From contig NZ_JAOEIY010000007.1 of the NCBI RefSeq assembly GCF_025966695.1, positions 1 to 64,000 of the forward strand: 64,000 nt of DNA, read 5' to 3'. The translations under genes were made by a program, and so were the position numbers. This document shows, piece after piece, positions 19,485-28,904 of the stretch. The number at the start of each line of letters is the position of its first letter. Positions within the stretch are counted from its first letter, which is position 1. The notes beneath the pieces were generated by a model. That model was given only the letters and a program-made list of their open reading frames with translations. It was not told where the DNA came from and ran no database searches. Origin of the DNA: Stutzerimonas sp. S1 (GTDB lineage Bacteria > Pseudomonadota > Gammaproteobacteria > Pseudomonadales > Pseudomonadaceae).

Positions 19485-20263
19485 GGATCGCGGCCAACCT
19501 GTCGTTGCTGTTCACCGAGCTCCCTCTTGCCGAGCGTATCCTGGCTGCCCGTACGGCCGGTTTCGATGGTGTGGAAATCCAGTTTCCTTACGAGCTCCCG
19601 GCCATCCGCCTGAAGGAACTGCTCGAGCGCGCCGGACTGCCGCTGGTGCTGATCAACCTCCCGGCCGGCGACCTGATGCAGGGAGGCCCCGGCCTGGCGG
19701 CGGTGCCGCAGCGCCAGGCCGAGTTCGAGGCTGCGCTGCAGGAGGCGTTGAGCTATGCGCTGATGGTTCGTCCGAGTTTTGTCAACGTGCTGCCGGGGCG
19801 GCTGGGAGAAGGTGTCGAGCGCGAGGAAGCGCTGGAGACCCTCGAACACAACCTGTGGATGGCCGCCGATGCCTTCGACCTGCTCGGCATCCGCGTGCTC
19901 TGCGAGGCGATCAACCCGCTGGACATGCCGGGGTTTCTGGTCAACAGCGCCGCCGATCTCGCCGCCTTGCTGGAGCGCGTCAATCATCCCAACTGCCAGG
20001 CGCAGCTGGACTTCTATCACATGGCCCGACAGGGGCTGGATCTGGCCGGGTGCGTCGCGCAGCTGCGCGGTCGCATCGGCCATGTGCAATTCGCCGACTG
20101 CCCCGGACGTGGCGCACCGGGCAGCGGTGCGATCGATTTCGCCCCGGCGCTGCAGGCGCTGCAGGCGAGCGGCTACCAGGGCTGGCTGGGTGCCGAGTAC
20201 AAGCCGGGCGAGCAGGGCACTGCGATGAGTCTGGGCTGGCTGGCCGATTGGCAGGCGCGCTGA
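19481..20263 (+). CDS. Hydroxypyruvate isomerase-like TIM barrel protein
   Basis: 260 residues starting at GTG within the GTGA overlap (MRIAANLSLLFTELPL). The AP-endonuclease-2 type TIM barrel is marked by GFDGVEIQFPYE, LCEAINPLDMPGF, QLDFYHM and HVQFADCPGRG, which bring metal-binding Glu, Asp, His and Glu together. Hyi interconverts hydroxypyruvate and tartronate semialdehyde, the substrate of the preceding reductase. OtnI-type isomerases are close relatives. No glyoxylate carboligase gene is next to it. Confidence 0.8.
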   Translation: MRIAANLSLLFTELPLAERILAARTAGFDGVEIQFPYELPAIRLKELLERAGLPLVLINLPAGDLMQGGPGLAAVPQRQAEFEAALQEALSYALMVRPSFVNVLPGRLGEGVEREEALETLEHNLWMAADAFDLLGIRVLCEAINPLDMPGFLVNSAADLAALLERVNHPNCQAQLDFYHMARQGLDLAGCVAQLRGRIGHVQFADCPGRGAPGSGAIDFAPALQALQASGYQGWLGAEYKPGEQGTAMSLGWLADWQAR

Positions 20264-20385
20264 GCCATCGCGCGGCATAAGCGCAGGTGATGTTCGCAGA
20301 CGACAGGGGAGTCAGGTTCTAGAGTCTCGATGGAGTCCCGGCTGGTCTGTGGCCGGTTAAAACAAGAACAATCGAGACCGACATC

Positions 20386-21732
20386 ATGCAGCCTTCCACC
20401 CAAGCTACGAACGCCTGGCGCGTGCTGTTCCTGCTGTTTCTGGCGAACCTGTTCAACTTCTTCGACCGCACCATCCCGGCGATCATCGCCGAGCCGATCC
20501 GCCTGGAATGGAATCTCAACGACTTTCAGCTTGGTCTGATCGGCACCGCATTCACCATCGTCTACGCAATCGCCGGCGTGCCGCTGGGACGTATGGCGGA
20601 CCTCGGTTCGCGTCGCAAAATCATGGGCTGGGGGCTGACAGTCTGGAGCGGCCTGACTGCCGTCAACGGGATGGCCTGGAATTTCTGGAGCTTCCTGCTC
20701 GTGCGCATGGGCATCGGCATCGGTGAGGCCAGCTATGCGCCAGCGGCGAACTCGCTGATCGGCGACCTGTTCCCGGCGCACAAGCGCTCCCGCGCCATGG
20801 GTATCTTCATGCTGGGGTTGCCGCTGGGGTTGCTGCTGGCGTTCTTCACCATCGGCTCGATGGTCGAGGCGTTCGGCAGCTGGCGTGCGCCGTTCTTCAT
20901 CGCGGCGGTGCCTGGCTTGGTGCTGGCGCTGTTCATCTTCCTGATCAGGGAGCCGCAGCGTGGTGCCGCCGAAACTGTCCGGGTCTCGCAGGCGCCGGTG
21001 CAACAGCCGGTGCGCAAGGTGCTGGCGATTCGCACCTTCTGGTGGCTGGTGCTGGCCGGGCTGGCCTTCAACTTCGCGACCTATGCCTGCAATGCCTTCA
21101 TGGTCCCGCTGCTGATGCGCTATCACGCCGTGCTGCTGGTTGAGGCGTCGGTCGCCACCGGGGTGATCGTCGGGTTGACCGGCCTGATCGGCCTGACGCT
21201 GGGGGGCTGGATTGCCGACCGCATTCATCAGCGCTTCGCCCGCGGCCGTCTGGTGTTCGCCGCGGTGAGCATGCTGATCGCCACGCTCGCGACCGGCTAC
21301 GCGCTGCTCGCCGGGCGCATCGAGGTCGGGGTGTTCGTCGCGGTGTTCAGCATCGGCTGGCTGTTCTCCTACAACTTCTACACCTGCGTCTACACCGCGA
21401 TCCAGGACGTGGTCGAGCCGCGCCTGCGGGCCACCGCCATGGCGCTGTTCTTCGCCGGGCTTTACCTGCTCGGGGGTGGCATGGGCACGGTGGTGGTGGG
21501 GCTGCTCTCGGATCATTTTGCCGAGGCGGCGATGGTCGCGGCGGGTGCCAGCGAGATGAGCGAGGCCTTCCGCGCCGAAGGCCTGCACGGGGCGATGTAC
21601 CTGATCCCGGCATCGCTGTTGCTGACCATGGTGTTCCTGTTCCAGGCATCGCGGACGTTCTGTGCCGATGCCAAGCGCATGACTGCCGGGATGACCGCCG
21701 ATGCGCCCGGCGCGGAGGCGGTGCCCGCCTGA
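20386..21732 (+). CDS. MFS transporter (Spinster-like)
   Basis: 448 residues, twelve predicted spans. FDRTIPAIIAEPI in span 1 and GRMADLGSRRKIM between spans 2 and 3 (the MFS motif A) are intact, as is the span-4 RMGIGIGEASYAPAANSLIGD typical of Spinster-like carriers. It lies 122 bases after the hydroxypyruvate isomerase gene in the same direction, so it may carry a related hydroxyacid, but no promoter or terminator settles this. Confidence 0.85.
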   Translation: MQPSTQATNAWRVLFLLFLANLFNFFDRTIPAIIAEPIRLEWNLNDFQLGLIGTAFTIVYAIAGVPLGRMADLGSRRKIMGWGLTVWSGLTAVNGMAWNFWSFLLVRMGIGIGEASYAPAANSLIGDLFPAHKRSRAMGIFMLGLPLGLLLAFFTIGSMVEAFGSWRAPFFIAAVPGLVLALFIFLIREPQRGAAETVRVSQAPVQQPVRKVLAIRTFWWLVLAGLAFNFATYACNAFMVPLLMRYHAVLLVEASVATGVIVGLTGLIGLTLGGWIADRIHQRFARGRLVFAAVSMLIATLATGYALLAGRIEVGVFVAVFSIGWLFSYNFYTCVYTAIQDVVEPRLRATAMALFFAGLYLLGGGMGTVVVGLLSDHFAEAAMVAAGASEMSEAFRAEGLHGAMYLIPASLLLTMVFLFQASRTFCADAKRMTAGMTADAPGAEAVPA

Positions 21733-21891
21733 TTCGGTGTTGCGTTATGGGGTTTGTGCCCGGACCAGCGATGGCCGGGCATTTTTTCGCCTGGATCAAG
21801 CCATTGAGGGGCCAGCCGACGATAGGCCTGCATCGGCGGGCCGCCTCCTTTACACTGCGCGGCCGTTTTTTCTGTACCCGCGGACCACGCC

Positions 21892-23157
21892 ATGCTCAAC
21901 GCTTCACCCGCCCGCGCCTGCGGCATCGATTTCGGCACCTCCAATTCCACGGTCGGCTGGTGGCGACCCGATGTCGACCCATTGATCGCGCTGGAAGGTG
22001 AGCAGCCGACGCTGCCCTCGGTGGTGTTCTTCAACCTCGAAGAGCGCCGGCCGGTCTACGGTCGCCAGGCGCTGAACGAATACCTGGAGGGCTACGAAGG
22101 CCGGCTGATGCGCTCGCTCAAGAGCCTGCTGGGTTCCAAACTGCTGAAAAGCGAAACCACGGTGCTCGGCAGTGCCATGCCGTTCAAGGAAATCCTCGGA
22201 CTGTTCCTCGGCACCCTCAAGCAGCGCGCCGAAGCGGTGGCCGGGCGGCCGTTCGAGGAAGTGGTGCTGGGGCGCCCGGTGTTCTTCGTCGATGACGATG
22301 CTCAGGCCGACCGTGAGGCCGCGGATACCCTGGCCGCCGCGGCGCGCAAGATCGGCTTCAGGGAGGTGTCCTTCCAGTACGAACCGATCGCCGCGGCGTT
22401 CGACTACGAGTCGCGCATTCAGCAGGAAGAACGCGTGCTGATCGTCGATATCGGTGGCGGTACCTCGGACTTCTCCCTGGTACGCCTGTCGCCAGAGCGG
22501 CGCGGCGCGGATGATCGTCAGGCGGACATTCTCGCCACCGGCGGCGTACATATCGGTGGTACCGACTTCGACAAGCAGCTCAGTCTGCACGGCGTGATGC
22601 CGCTGTTCGGCTATGGCAGCCGGATGAAAAGCGATGCGCCGATGCCCACCAGCACCCATCTCAACCTCGCCACCTGGCACACCATCAACGCGGTCTACGC
22701 GCCGGCCTCGCAACGTGCGCTGCAGAGCATGCGCTACGACATCGTCGACCCTACCGGCATCGATCGGCTGTTTCGTTTGATCGAGCAGCGCGCCGGGCAC
22801 TGGCTGGCCATGCAGGTGGAGCAGGGCAAGATCGAATTGACCGAGCAACAGCGCTTCCCCATCGACTTCCAGCGTATCGAGCCGGACCTGCACGCCGAGC
22901 TGACCCGCGACGGTTTCGAAAGCGCCATCGCACCGCTGCTCGAACGTATCGGTGGCAGCATCGGTCAGCTGCTGACGGACGCCGGCGTGCGTCACGATGA
23001 GGTCGACACGGTGTTCTTCACCGGCGGCTCGAGCGCTATTCCGGCGATGCGTCAGGGCGTCGCCAGCTTGTTGCCGCGCGCCCGCCACGTGGAGGGCAAC
23101 CGCTTCGGCAGTATCGGCAGCGGATTGGCCATCGAGGCGCGCAAGCGTTACGGTTGA
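21892..23157 (+). CDS. Hsp70-like protein (YegD type)
   Basis: 421 residues: an actin-fold ATPase without the usual peptide-binding half. Phosphate-1 motif CGIDFGTSNSTVGWW at residues 7-21, phosphate-2 VLIVDIGGGTSDFSLV near 183, and FFTGGSSAIPAMRQ near 377 for the adenosine site. E. coli YegD is the closest well-known example, of unclear function. It stands alone, 160 bases after the MFS gene. Confidence 0.87.
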   Translation: MLNASPARACGIDFGTSNSTVGWWRPDVDPLIALEGEQPTLPSVVFFNLEERRPVYGRQALNEYLEGYEGRLMRSLKSLLGSKLLKSETTVLGSAMPFKEILGLFLGTLKQRAEAVAGRPFEEVVLGRPVFFVDDDAQADREAADTLAAAARKIGFREVSFQYEPIAAAFDYESRIQQEERVLIVDIGGGTSDFSLVRLSPERRGADDRQADILATGGVHIGGTDFDKQLSLHGVMPLFGYGSRMKSDAPMPTSTHLNLATWHTINAVYAPASQRALQSMRYDIVDPTGIDRLFRLIEQRAGHWLAMQVEQGKIELTEQQRFPIDFQRIEPDLHAELTRDGFESAIAPLLERIGGSIGQLLTDAGVRHDEVDTVFFTGGSSAIPAMRQGVASLLPRARHVEGNRFGSIGSGLAIEARKRYG

Positions 23158-23280
23158 GGCGGGGTCGCAGACGTCATGAGCTGAAACACAATCTTTCCGC
23201 TAGTGACATCAACGTCGGGTATAGCCTACGGGTCCCAAAAAGGTTGCTCACCGGAGCGTCTGCATTGCGAGGGAACCGTC

Positions 23281-24189
23281 ATGGCTTATCGAATACGCCC
23301 TGGGCGAAACGCTGCTAAGGAGCTGCGCAAGGCTGCGCTGGAGCGTCTCGGCAAGGCGATCCAGGCGCTCTGCGCCGAGCCGGCCGAGCGCGCGGAGGGC
23401 GTCCATCAGGCGCGCAAGCGCTTCAAGGAGCTGCGCGCGCTGCTGCGGCTGGTGCGCGAACCTCTCGGCGCTCGCTTCGCCGTCGATAACCGCCGCCTGC
23501 GCGATGCGGGGCGCCGTCTGGCTGAGTCACGCGATGCCTCGGCGATGCTGGAAAGCTGGGAGGCGCTGGCGCGGCGCAACCACCCCTTGTTCGTGAGCGA
23601 GCCGTTCCGCCAGATCCGTGCCGGTCTGCAGCAGCGTGCGGCCCCGGACGGTGAGGTGCATGCCGAGTTCGAAACGGAAGTGGCGCAGGTGCTGAGCGAG
23701 CTGCATGCGCTGACCCAGGATGTGCGGCATTGGAAGCTGGCGGGCAAGGGCTTCGGACTCGTCGCCGGCGGTCTGCGCCGTACCTATGCCGATGGCGTGC
23801 GGGAGTTGGCTCGCGCCGAGAAAGACGGCACGGATGAGTTACTTCATGAGTGGCGCAAGCGAGTGAAGGATCACTGGTACCACTGCCAGCTGCTGTCGCC
23901 GTGCTGGCCGGCGGCCCTGGACAGCCGCGTCGATCAGCTCAAGCAGGTTGCTGATGCCCTGGGTGACGACCACGACCTGGCGATGATGCTGCAGCTGATG
24001 CAGCGCGAGCCTGAGCTGTTCGGCATGCCGGAAACTCGCGAAGAACTGCAGCGTTGTATCGAACGGCGTCGCGCGCAGTTGCAGCAGCAGGCCCTGCGTC
24101 TGGGGCGCCGGCTTTATGCCGAGGCACCGAACGCGCTGCAGGCACGAATCGGCGCCTACTGGCGCATTGCTCGCGCCGAGCAGGGCTGA
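23281..24189 (+). CDS. CHAD domain protein
   Basis: 302 residues from the ATG at 23281 (MAYRIRPGRNAAKELR) with GAGGGAACC upstream; a start at 23203 is less likely. Histidines occur in regular helical settings: GVHQARKRFKELRALLRLVRE at the start, LLHEWRKRVKDHWYHCQLL in the middle, LGDDHDLAMM near residue 230. CHAD domains bind inorganic polyphosphate. There is no fused CYTH domain. The gene converges on rapA. Confidence 0.9.
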   Translation: MAYRIRPGRNAAKELRKAALERLGKAIQALCAEPAERAEGVHQARKRFKELRALLRLVREPLGARFAVDNRRLRDAGRRLAESRDASAMLESWEALARRNHPLFVSEPFRQIRAGLQQRAAPDGEVHAEFETEVAQVLSELHALTQDVRHWKLAGKGFGLVAGGLRRTYADGVRELARAEKDGTDELLHEWRKRVKDHWYHCQLLSPCWPAALDSRVDQLKQVADALGDDHDLAMMLQLMQREPELFGMPETREELQRCIERRRAQLQQQALRLGRRLYAEAPNALQARIGAYWRIARAEQG

Positions 24190-24200
24190 AAGAAACGGTT

Positions 24201-24220
24201 TGGTGCGCGACAGCGCACCA
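24201..24220. terminator. Hairpin between convergent CHAD gene and rapA
   Basis: TGGTGCGC, loop GACA, GCGCACCA: perfect 8-bp stem in the 47-base gap. There is no T-run, so an intrinsic terminator is uncertain. Confidence 0.35.
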
Positions 24221-24236
24221 TGCCCGAATTGTCGTT

Positions 24237-27086
24237 TCAGCCGGCGACCAGCACCCGAATCGCTTCCAGACGCAGCGCGGCCTTGTCCAGTGCCGCCAGA
24301 CCGTCCTCGCGTTGCTGGCGCAGGGCTTGGATCTCGCTGTCACGCACGCTCGGGTTGACGGTCTGCAAGGCGATCAGGCGTGCCAGCTCCTCGTCCAGCC
24401 CGGCCTTGAGTTTGCGCTGCGCCTCCGCGACCCGCTCGGTATGGCGAGGCACGATCTTGCTTTCGGCGGCAGCGATCTGCACGGCGAGCACGTCACGCTG
24501 GGCCTGAACGAACTTGTTGGCGCTGGCCCGCGGCACGCTTTCCAGCTGATCGTTGAGGGTCTCGAAGGCGACCTTCGAGGCCAGGTCGTTGCCATTGCCG
24601 TCGAGCAGACAGCGCAGCGCCAACGGCGGCAGGAAGCGGCTCAGCTGCAGCGCACGCGGCGCCACCACTTCGCTGACGAACAGCAGTTCGAGCAGGACGG
24701 TGCCGGGCTTGAGCGCCTTGTTCTTGATCAGCGCCACCGCGGTGTTGCCCATCGAGCCGGACAGCACCAAGTCCATGCCACCCTGCACCATCGGATGTTC
24801 CCAGGTGAGGAACTGCATGTCCTCGCGCGCGAGGGCCTGGGCGCGATCGTAGGTGATGGTCACCGCCTCGTCGTCGCCGAGCGGGAAGCTGGCGTCCAGC
24901 ATCTTCTCGCTGGGGCGCAGCACCAGGGCGTTCTCGGAGTGATCCTCGCTGTCGATGCCGAAGGCGTCGAACAGTTGTTCCATGTAGATCGGCAGGGCGA
25001 ACTGGTCGTCCTGCTCCTCGATGGCTTCGACCAGCGCCTTGCCCTGTTCGCCGCCGCCGGAATTGAGTTCCAGCAAGCGGTCGCGACCGCTGTGCAGCTC
25101 GGCTTCCAGCCGCTCGCGCTCGGCGCGGGCCTCGTCGAGCAGCCGCTGGAAGGCCTCGTCGTCGCCTTCTTCCAGCTGCGCCAGCAGGCGCGGGCCGAAC
25201 TGGTGCTGCAGGGCGTTGCCGGTCGGACAGGTGCTGAGGAAGGCATTCAGCGCCTGGTGGTACCACTGGAACAGCCGCTCCTGCGGGTTGTTCTCCAGAT
25301 ACGGCACGTGCACCTGGATCTCGTGCTGCTGACCGATCCGATCGAGGCGGCCGATGCGCTGCTCGAGCAGGTCCGGATGCGCCGGCAGGTCGAACAGCAC
25401 CAGATGATGGCTGAACTGGAAGTTGCGACCTTCACTGCCGATCTCGGAGCAGATCAGCACCTGCGCGCCGAACTCCTCGTCGGCGAAATAGGCCGCGGCG
25501 CGGTCGCGCTCGAGGATGCTCATGCCCTCGTGGAACACCGTGGCGGGAATGCCGGAACGCACGCGCAGGGCGTCCTCCAAGTCCAGCGCGGTTTCGGCGT
25601 GGGCGCAGATCACCAGCACCTTGTACTTCTTGAGCATCTTCAGGGTGTCGATCAGCCATTCGACGCGCGGGTCGAACTGCCACCAGCGGTTGCCCGCTTC
25701 GCCATCGTCCTGCTGGCTCTGGAAGGCCACTTCGGGATACAGCTCGGCATGCTCGCCCAGCGGAAGTTCCAGGTACTCGACCGGGCAGGGTAGCGGATAA
25801 GGGTGCAGCTGACGCTCGGGGAAGCCCTGCACGGCGGCGCGGGTATTGCGGAACAGCAGGCGGCCGGTGCCGTGGCGGTCGAGCAGTTCGCGGATCAGCC
25901 GGCTGCTGGCCTCGACATCGCCGTCGGTCGCCGCGGCGAGCAGCGCCTCGCCTTCGGAGCCGAGAAAACCGTGGATGGTCTGATGCGCCTTGGCCGACAG
26001 ACGACCGTCGTCAAGCAGCTCCTGTACCGCTTCGGCCACCGGCTGGTAGCTGGCGCTTTCGGCGCGGAAGGCTTCAAGGTCATGGAAGCGATTGGGGTCG
26101 AGCAGGCGCAGGCGGGCGAAGTGGCTGTCCAGGCCGAGCTGCTCCGGAGTCGCGGTGAGCAGCAGCACGCCAGGAATCACTTCGGCGAGCTGCTCGACCA
26201 GCTTGTATTCGGCACTGGCGCCTTCCGGATGCCAGACCAGGTGATGCGCTTCGTCGACCACCAGCAGGTCCCAGCCGGCGGCGAAGGCGGCGTCCTGCGC
26301 ACGCTCGTCTTCCTTGAGCCACTCTAGCGATACCAGTGCGAGCTGGGTGTCTTCGAACGGGTTGCTGGCATCGCTCTCGATGAAACGCTCGGCATCGAAC
26401 AGCGCGACTTCCAGATTGAAGCGGCGGCGCATCTCCACCAGCCACTGGTGCTGGAGGTTTTCCGGCACCAGGATCAGCACTCGGCTGGCGCGGCCGGAGA
26501 GCAGCTGGCGATGGATGATCAGGCCGGCCTCGATGGTCTTGCCCAGGCCTACCTCGTCGGCCAGCAGCACGCGCGGGGCGATGCGGTCGGCGACTTCCTT
26601 GGCGATGTGCAGCTGGTGCGCGATCGGTTGCGCACGCACACCGCCCAGGCCCCACAGCGATGACTGCAGCTGGGCGCTCTGATGCTGCAGGGTGTGGTAG
26701 CGCAGGCTGAACCAGGCAAGCGGATCGATCTGTCCGGCGAATAGGCGGTCGCTGGCCAGACGGAACTGGATGAAATTCGACAGCTGGGTTTCAGGCAGGG
26801 TGCGGGCTTCGTTCTGCGCGGTGAGACCGTGATAGACCAGCAGGCCGTCGACGTCGTCGACTTCGCGGACGGTCATTTTCCAGCCTTCGAAATGGGTGAT
26901 CTCGTCACCGGGCACGAAGCGCACACGGGTCAGCGGAGCGCTGCGCGTGGCGTACTGACGGGTTTCGCCGGTGGCGGGATAGAGCACGGTGAGCATTCGC
27001 CCGTCGTGGGTCAGGATGGTTCCCAGTCCGAGTTCAGCTTCGCTGTCGCTGATCCAGCGTTGCCCCGGTAGATACTGCTGCGCCAT
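24237..27086 (-). CDS. rapA: RNA polymerase-associated ATPase RapA (HepA)
   Basis: 949 residues, the expected size, from the ATG at 27086 with GGGAGG upstream. N-terminal tandem Tudor-like domains ([16 protein letters not shown]...) bind RNA polymerase. Swi2/Snf2 motifs follow: [15 protein letters not shown] (motif I), [10 protein letters not shown] (II), [11 protein letters not shown] (III) and [11 protein letters not shown] (VI). It recycles RNA polymerase from stalled post-termination complexes. It is divergent from the uncharacterised gene at 27232. Confidence 0.96.
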   Translation of the reverse strand: MAQQYLPGQRWISDSEAELGLGTILTHDGRMLTVLYPATGETRQYATRSAPLTRVRFVPGDEITHFEGWKMTVREVDDVDGLLVYHGLTAQNEARTLPETQLSNFIQFRLASDRLFAGQIDPLAWFSLRYHTLQHQSAQLQSSLWGLGGVRAQPIAHQLHIAKEVADRIAPRVLLADEVGLGKTIEAGLIIHRQLLSGRASRVLILVPENLQHQWLVEMRRRFNLEVALFDAERFIESDASNPFEDTQLALVSLEWLKEDERAQDAAFAAGWDLLVVDEAHHLVWHPEGASAEYKLVEQLAEVIPGVLLLTATPEQLGLDSHFARLRLLDPNRFHDLEAFRAESASYQPVAEAVQELLDDGRLSAKAHQTIHGFLGSEGEALLAAATDGDVEASSRLIRELLDRHGTGRLLFRNTRAAVQGFPERQLHPYPLPCPVEYLELPLGEHAELYPEVAFQSQQDDGEAGNRWWQFDPRVEWLIDTLKMLKKYKVLVICAHAETALDLEDALRVRSGIPATVFHEGMSILERDRAAAYFADEEFGAQVLICSEIGSEGRNFQFSHHLVLFDLPAHPDLLEQRIGRLDRIGQQHEIQVHVPYLENNPQERLFQWYHQALNAFLSTCPTGNALQHQFGPRLLAQLEEGDDEAFQRLLDEARAERERLEAELHSGRDRLLELNSGGGEQGKALVEAIEEQDDQFALPIYMEQLFDAFGIDSEDHSENALVLRPSEKMLDASFPLGDDEAVTITYDRAQALAREDMQFLTWEHPMVQGGMDLVLSGSMGNTAVALIKNKALKPGTVLLELLFVSEVVAPRALQLSRFLPPLALRCLLDGNGNDLASKVAFETLNDQLESVPRASANKFVQAQRDVLAVQIAAAESKIVPRHTERVAEAQRKLKAGLDEELARLIALQTVNPSVRDSEIQALRQQREDGLAALDKAALRLEAIRVLVAG

Positions 27087-27231
27087 GCTGCCTCCCGCTG
27101 TGAAAAAGCCGGCTATGGTAACGGAACGCCGCCTCAAGAGCGACGACAGCCGACTGCCTTGAGCCTGAAAGTGTAGCGGCCCTGCTACAGTGACGAGCAA
27201 GGGTTGCCCGAACGATCGACAGGATTTCCGC

Positions 27232-27534
27232 ATGCTGCCACCTATCCCCTCAGGCGTCTTTCCAGTCAGTGCGCAGCAGGACGTGGTCAAACCGCGTCCT
27301 GACATCCAGCCCGTCACTCCGGTAGAGCCGGCCACCGGTGAAAGCGCGATCAGTCTGGACCGCCGTCATCCGCAGGAGGCCGAGCAGATGGCGCGTGACG
27401 AACAGCGTCGCCGACAGCGGCGCGGCCATACGCCCGAGGAGCTGGCCCAGGCCGCTCCGGATGAGGCTGTCGCAGCCGCAGATGGCTCCGACGAGTTGCC
27501 GCGCCAGGGCCTGTGGGTGGATGTCGAGGTCTGA
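27232..27534 (+). CDS. Conserved hypothetical protein, hydrophilic
   Basis: 100 residues from the ATG at 27232 with AGGA ten bases upstream. It has no signal or membrane span. The middle ([28 protein letters not shown]) is highly charged and probably helical or disordered; the ends are proline and acid rich. I do not recognise a characterised family, though similar short proteins occur next to rapA in pseudomonads. GC3 and length support a real gene. Confidence 0.55.
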   Translation: MLPPIPSGVFPVSAQQDVVKPRPDIQPVTPVEPATGESAISLDRRHPQEAEQMARDEQRRRQRRGHTPEELAQAAPDEAVAAADGSDELPRQGLWVDVEV

Positions 27535-27579
27535 TTCGCGCGCTATGTCTATCGTCTCCGTCCATTAGTCGGGCACCGC

Positions 27580-28188
27580 ATGTCTTCTTCGCAGCCGCTG
27601 GTGCTGCCCGATGCCGAGCTTCAATATCTGGCGCAGTGGGTTGGCCCGCCGCAGGCCGATGCCTGGCTCGCCGAGCTGATCGAGCAGACCCCGTGGGAGC
27701 AACCGCTGATCACGCTGTACGGTCGCCGAGTCGCGGTGCCGAGGCTGGTGGCCTGGTATGGCGATCCGCAAGCGCGTTACCGCTATTCCGGTCAGCGCCA
27801 CGAACCACTGCCCTGGACGCCGCTACTTGCAGCGATTCGCGAGCGACTGCAGCAGGAGCTGAGGCGGCCGGTCAATGGTGTGCTGATCAACTACTATCGC
27901 GACGGGCGGGATGCCATGGGCTGGCACTCCGATGACGAACCGGAGCTGGGGCGCGAGCCGTTGGTGGCCTCGCTGAGCCTGGGGGCCACCCGGCGCTTCG
28001 ATCTGCGGCGCAAGGGCAGCAGTCGCATCGAGCATTCCCTCGAGCTGGAACATGGTTCGCTACTGGTCATGAGCGGGGCGACCCAGCATCATTGGCAGCA
28101 CCAGATCGCCCGAACTCGCAAAGTTCTGGCACCTCGCCTCAACCTGACCTTCCGCATGATTCACCACGGGCCCGAGCATGAGCAGTGA
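27580..28188 (+). CDS. AlkB-like 2-oxoglutarate/Fe(II) dioxygenase
   Basis: 202 residues. Fe ligands are His116 and Asp118 in MGWHSDDEPEL and His174 in HWQHQI; the 2OG-binding arginine is Arg186 in PRLNLTFR, with Arg192 close by. The NYYRDGRDAMGWHSDDE layout is like human ABH2/ABH3 and one bacterial AlkB clade. Such enzymes remove methyl adducts from DNA or RNA bases by oxidation. It overlaps the start of the next small gene by 11 bases. Confidence 0.88.
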   Translation: MSSSQPLVLPDAELQYLAQWVGPPQADAWLAELIEQTPWEQPLITLYGRRVAVPRLVAWYGDPQARYRYSGQRHEPLPWTPLLAAIRERLQQELRRPVNGVLINYYRDGRDAMGWHSDDEPELGREPLVASLSLGATRRFDLRRKGSSRIEHSLELEHGSLLVMSGATQHHWQHQIARTRKVLAPRLNLTFRMIHHGPEHEQ

Positions 28189-28339
28189 CGACAAGCTGAT
28201 CGATTTCAGCGCCGAGCGCGACAAGCGCATCCACGAGCAGAACGACAAGCGTCTTGCCGAGATGCGCAAGGCGTTCGAGCAAGCCTTGCCGCTGGGCAAG
28301 GCAAAGAAAAGTACGAAGAAGAAGCCGAAGAAACGCTGA
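28178..28339 (+). CDS. Small lysine-rich protein, 53 residues
   Basis: The ATG at 28178 lies inside the end of the AlkB-like gene in another frame. The product starts MSSDDKLIDFSAERDKRIHE, is strongly helical and charged, and ends in a basic tail (KKSTKKKPKKR). No known family is recognised. The sharp codon periodicity, the 11-base overlap and the basic tail suggest a translated nucleic-acid-binding or ribosome-associated peptide. It is too short for firm proof. Confidence 0.55.
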   Translation: MSSDDKLIDFSAERDKRIHEQNDKRLAEMRKAFEQALPLGKAKKSTKKKPKKR

Positions 28340-28503
28340 AATCTGCTGCAGGCGAACTCGCTCGCCCTTGAGCGGGCAGCGGCCTGCGGCAGCCTGTCGC
28401 GCTGCGCACGCTGCCGTTGTTGTGAATGCCCACTGAATCCCCGTGTCGCCCGTCGTGCCGCGCTGCCGAGGCACCTTTCCAACGCCCGAAAGCCCCTGTT
28501 TTC

Positions 28504-28517
28504 TTGATCCAGATCAG
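28504..28517 (+). promoter_or_regulatory. Upstream Anr/FNR-type box
   Basis: TTGATCCAGATCAG matches the FNR/Anr half-site pattern TTGAT-N4-ATCAA in all but the last base. Its centre is 50 bases upstream of a second box before ccoM. Confidence 0.5.
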
Positions 28518-28553
28518 TCGCCGAGCCGGCTTTTCGCAAGCTGTCCGCGGCTA

Positions 28554-28567
28554 TTGACGTCGGTCAA
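28554..28567 (+). promoter_or_regulatory. Anr/FNR-type box before ccoM
   Basis: TTGAC-GTCG-GTCAA is a perfect inverted repeat of the Anr/Dnr/FNR type. If it acts as a class II site centred at -41.5, transcription starts near 28602, and a TAACTT sequence at about 28590 sits where the -10 element should be. This predicts induction of ccoM at low oxygen. Confidence 0.6.
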
Positions 28568-28635
28568 TTTTGTGAGGGGGGAGCAGGTTTAACTTGCAGC
28601 CATCGGACAGCGGAACAGCTACGGAGGAAGGTCTC

Positions 28636-28752
28636 ATGTTCGTCGATAATGTGGTACTCGCAGGGGTGGTCACGGTCGGCCTGATGGTCGCTTTCCTCGG
28701 AGGTTTCGCATATTTCATCTGGCGGGACGCGCAAAAGAAAAAGCGCAGCTGA
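28636..28752 (+). CDS. ccoM: cbb3-type cytochrome c oxidase subunit CcoM
   Basis: 38 residues: MFVDNVVLAGVVTVGLMVAF, then LGGFAYFIWRDAQKKKRS. It is one membrane helix followed by a basic cytoplasmic tail. It matches the CcoM subunit found in the P. stutzeri cbb3 oxidase, where it lies next to CcoN and supports assembly or stability. The gene is separate from the ccoNOPQ operons, as is known for ccoM. GGAGG lies 9-13 bases upstream, two Anr-type boxes precede it, and a terminator follows 32 bases downstream, so it is monocistronic. Confidence 0.9.
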   Translation: MFVDNVVLAGVVTVGLMVAFLGGFAYFIWRDAQKKKRS

Positions 28753-28784
28753 TTCGCTAGTCCAAAAGAGCACGCAAGGCATTT

Positions 28785-28811
28785 AGGCGACCCTGGGTCG
28801 CCTTTTTTTTT
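28785..28811 (+). terminator. Rho-independent terminator of ccoM
   Basis: GGCGACC, loop CTG, GGTCGCC, followed by nine T residues. Confidence 0.92.
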
Positions 28812-28904
28812 GCCCTTTTTTTACGGCGCCACTGCTGTAAGCAGGCAGTGCGGGGCCGCCGCTTCACAACACACGGTGAGTGGCGGCGGTCTTCCCGGTA
28901 CGCC

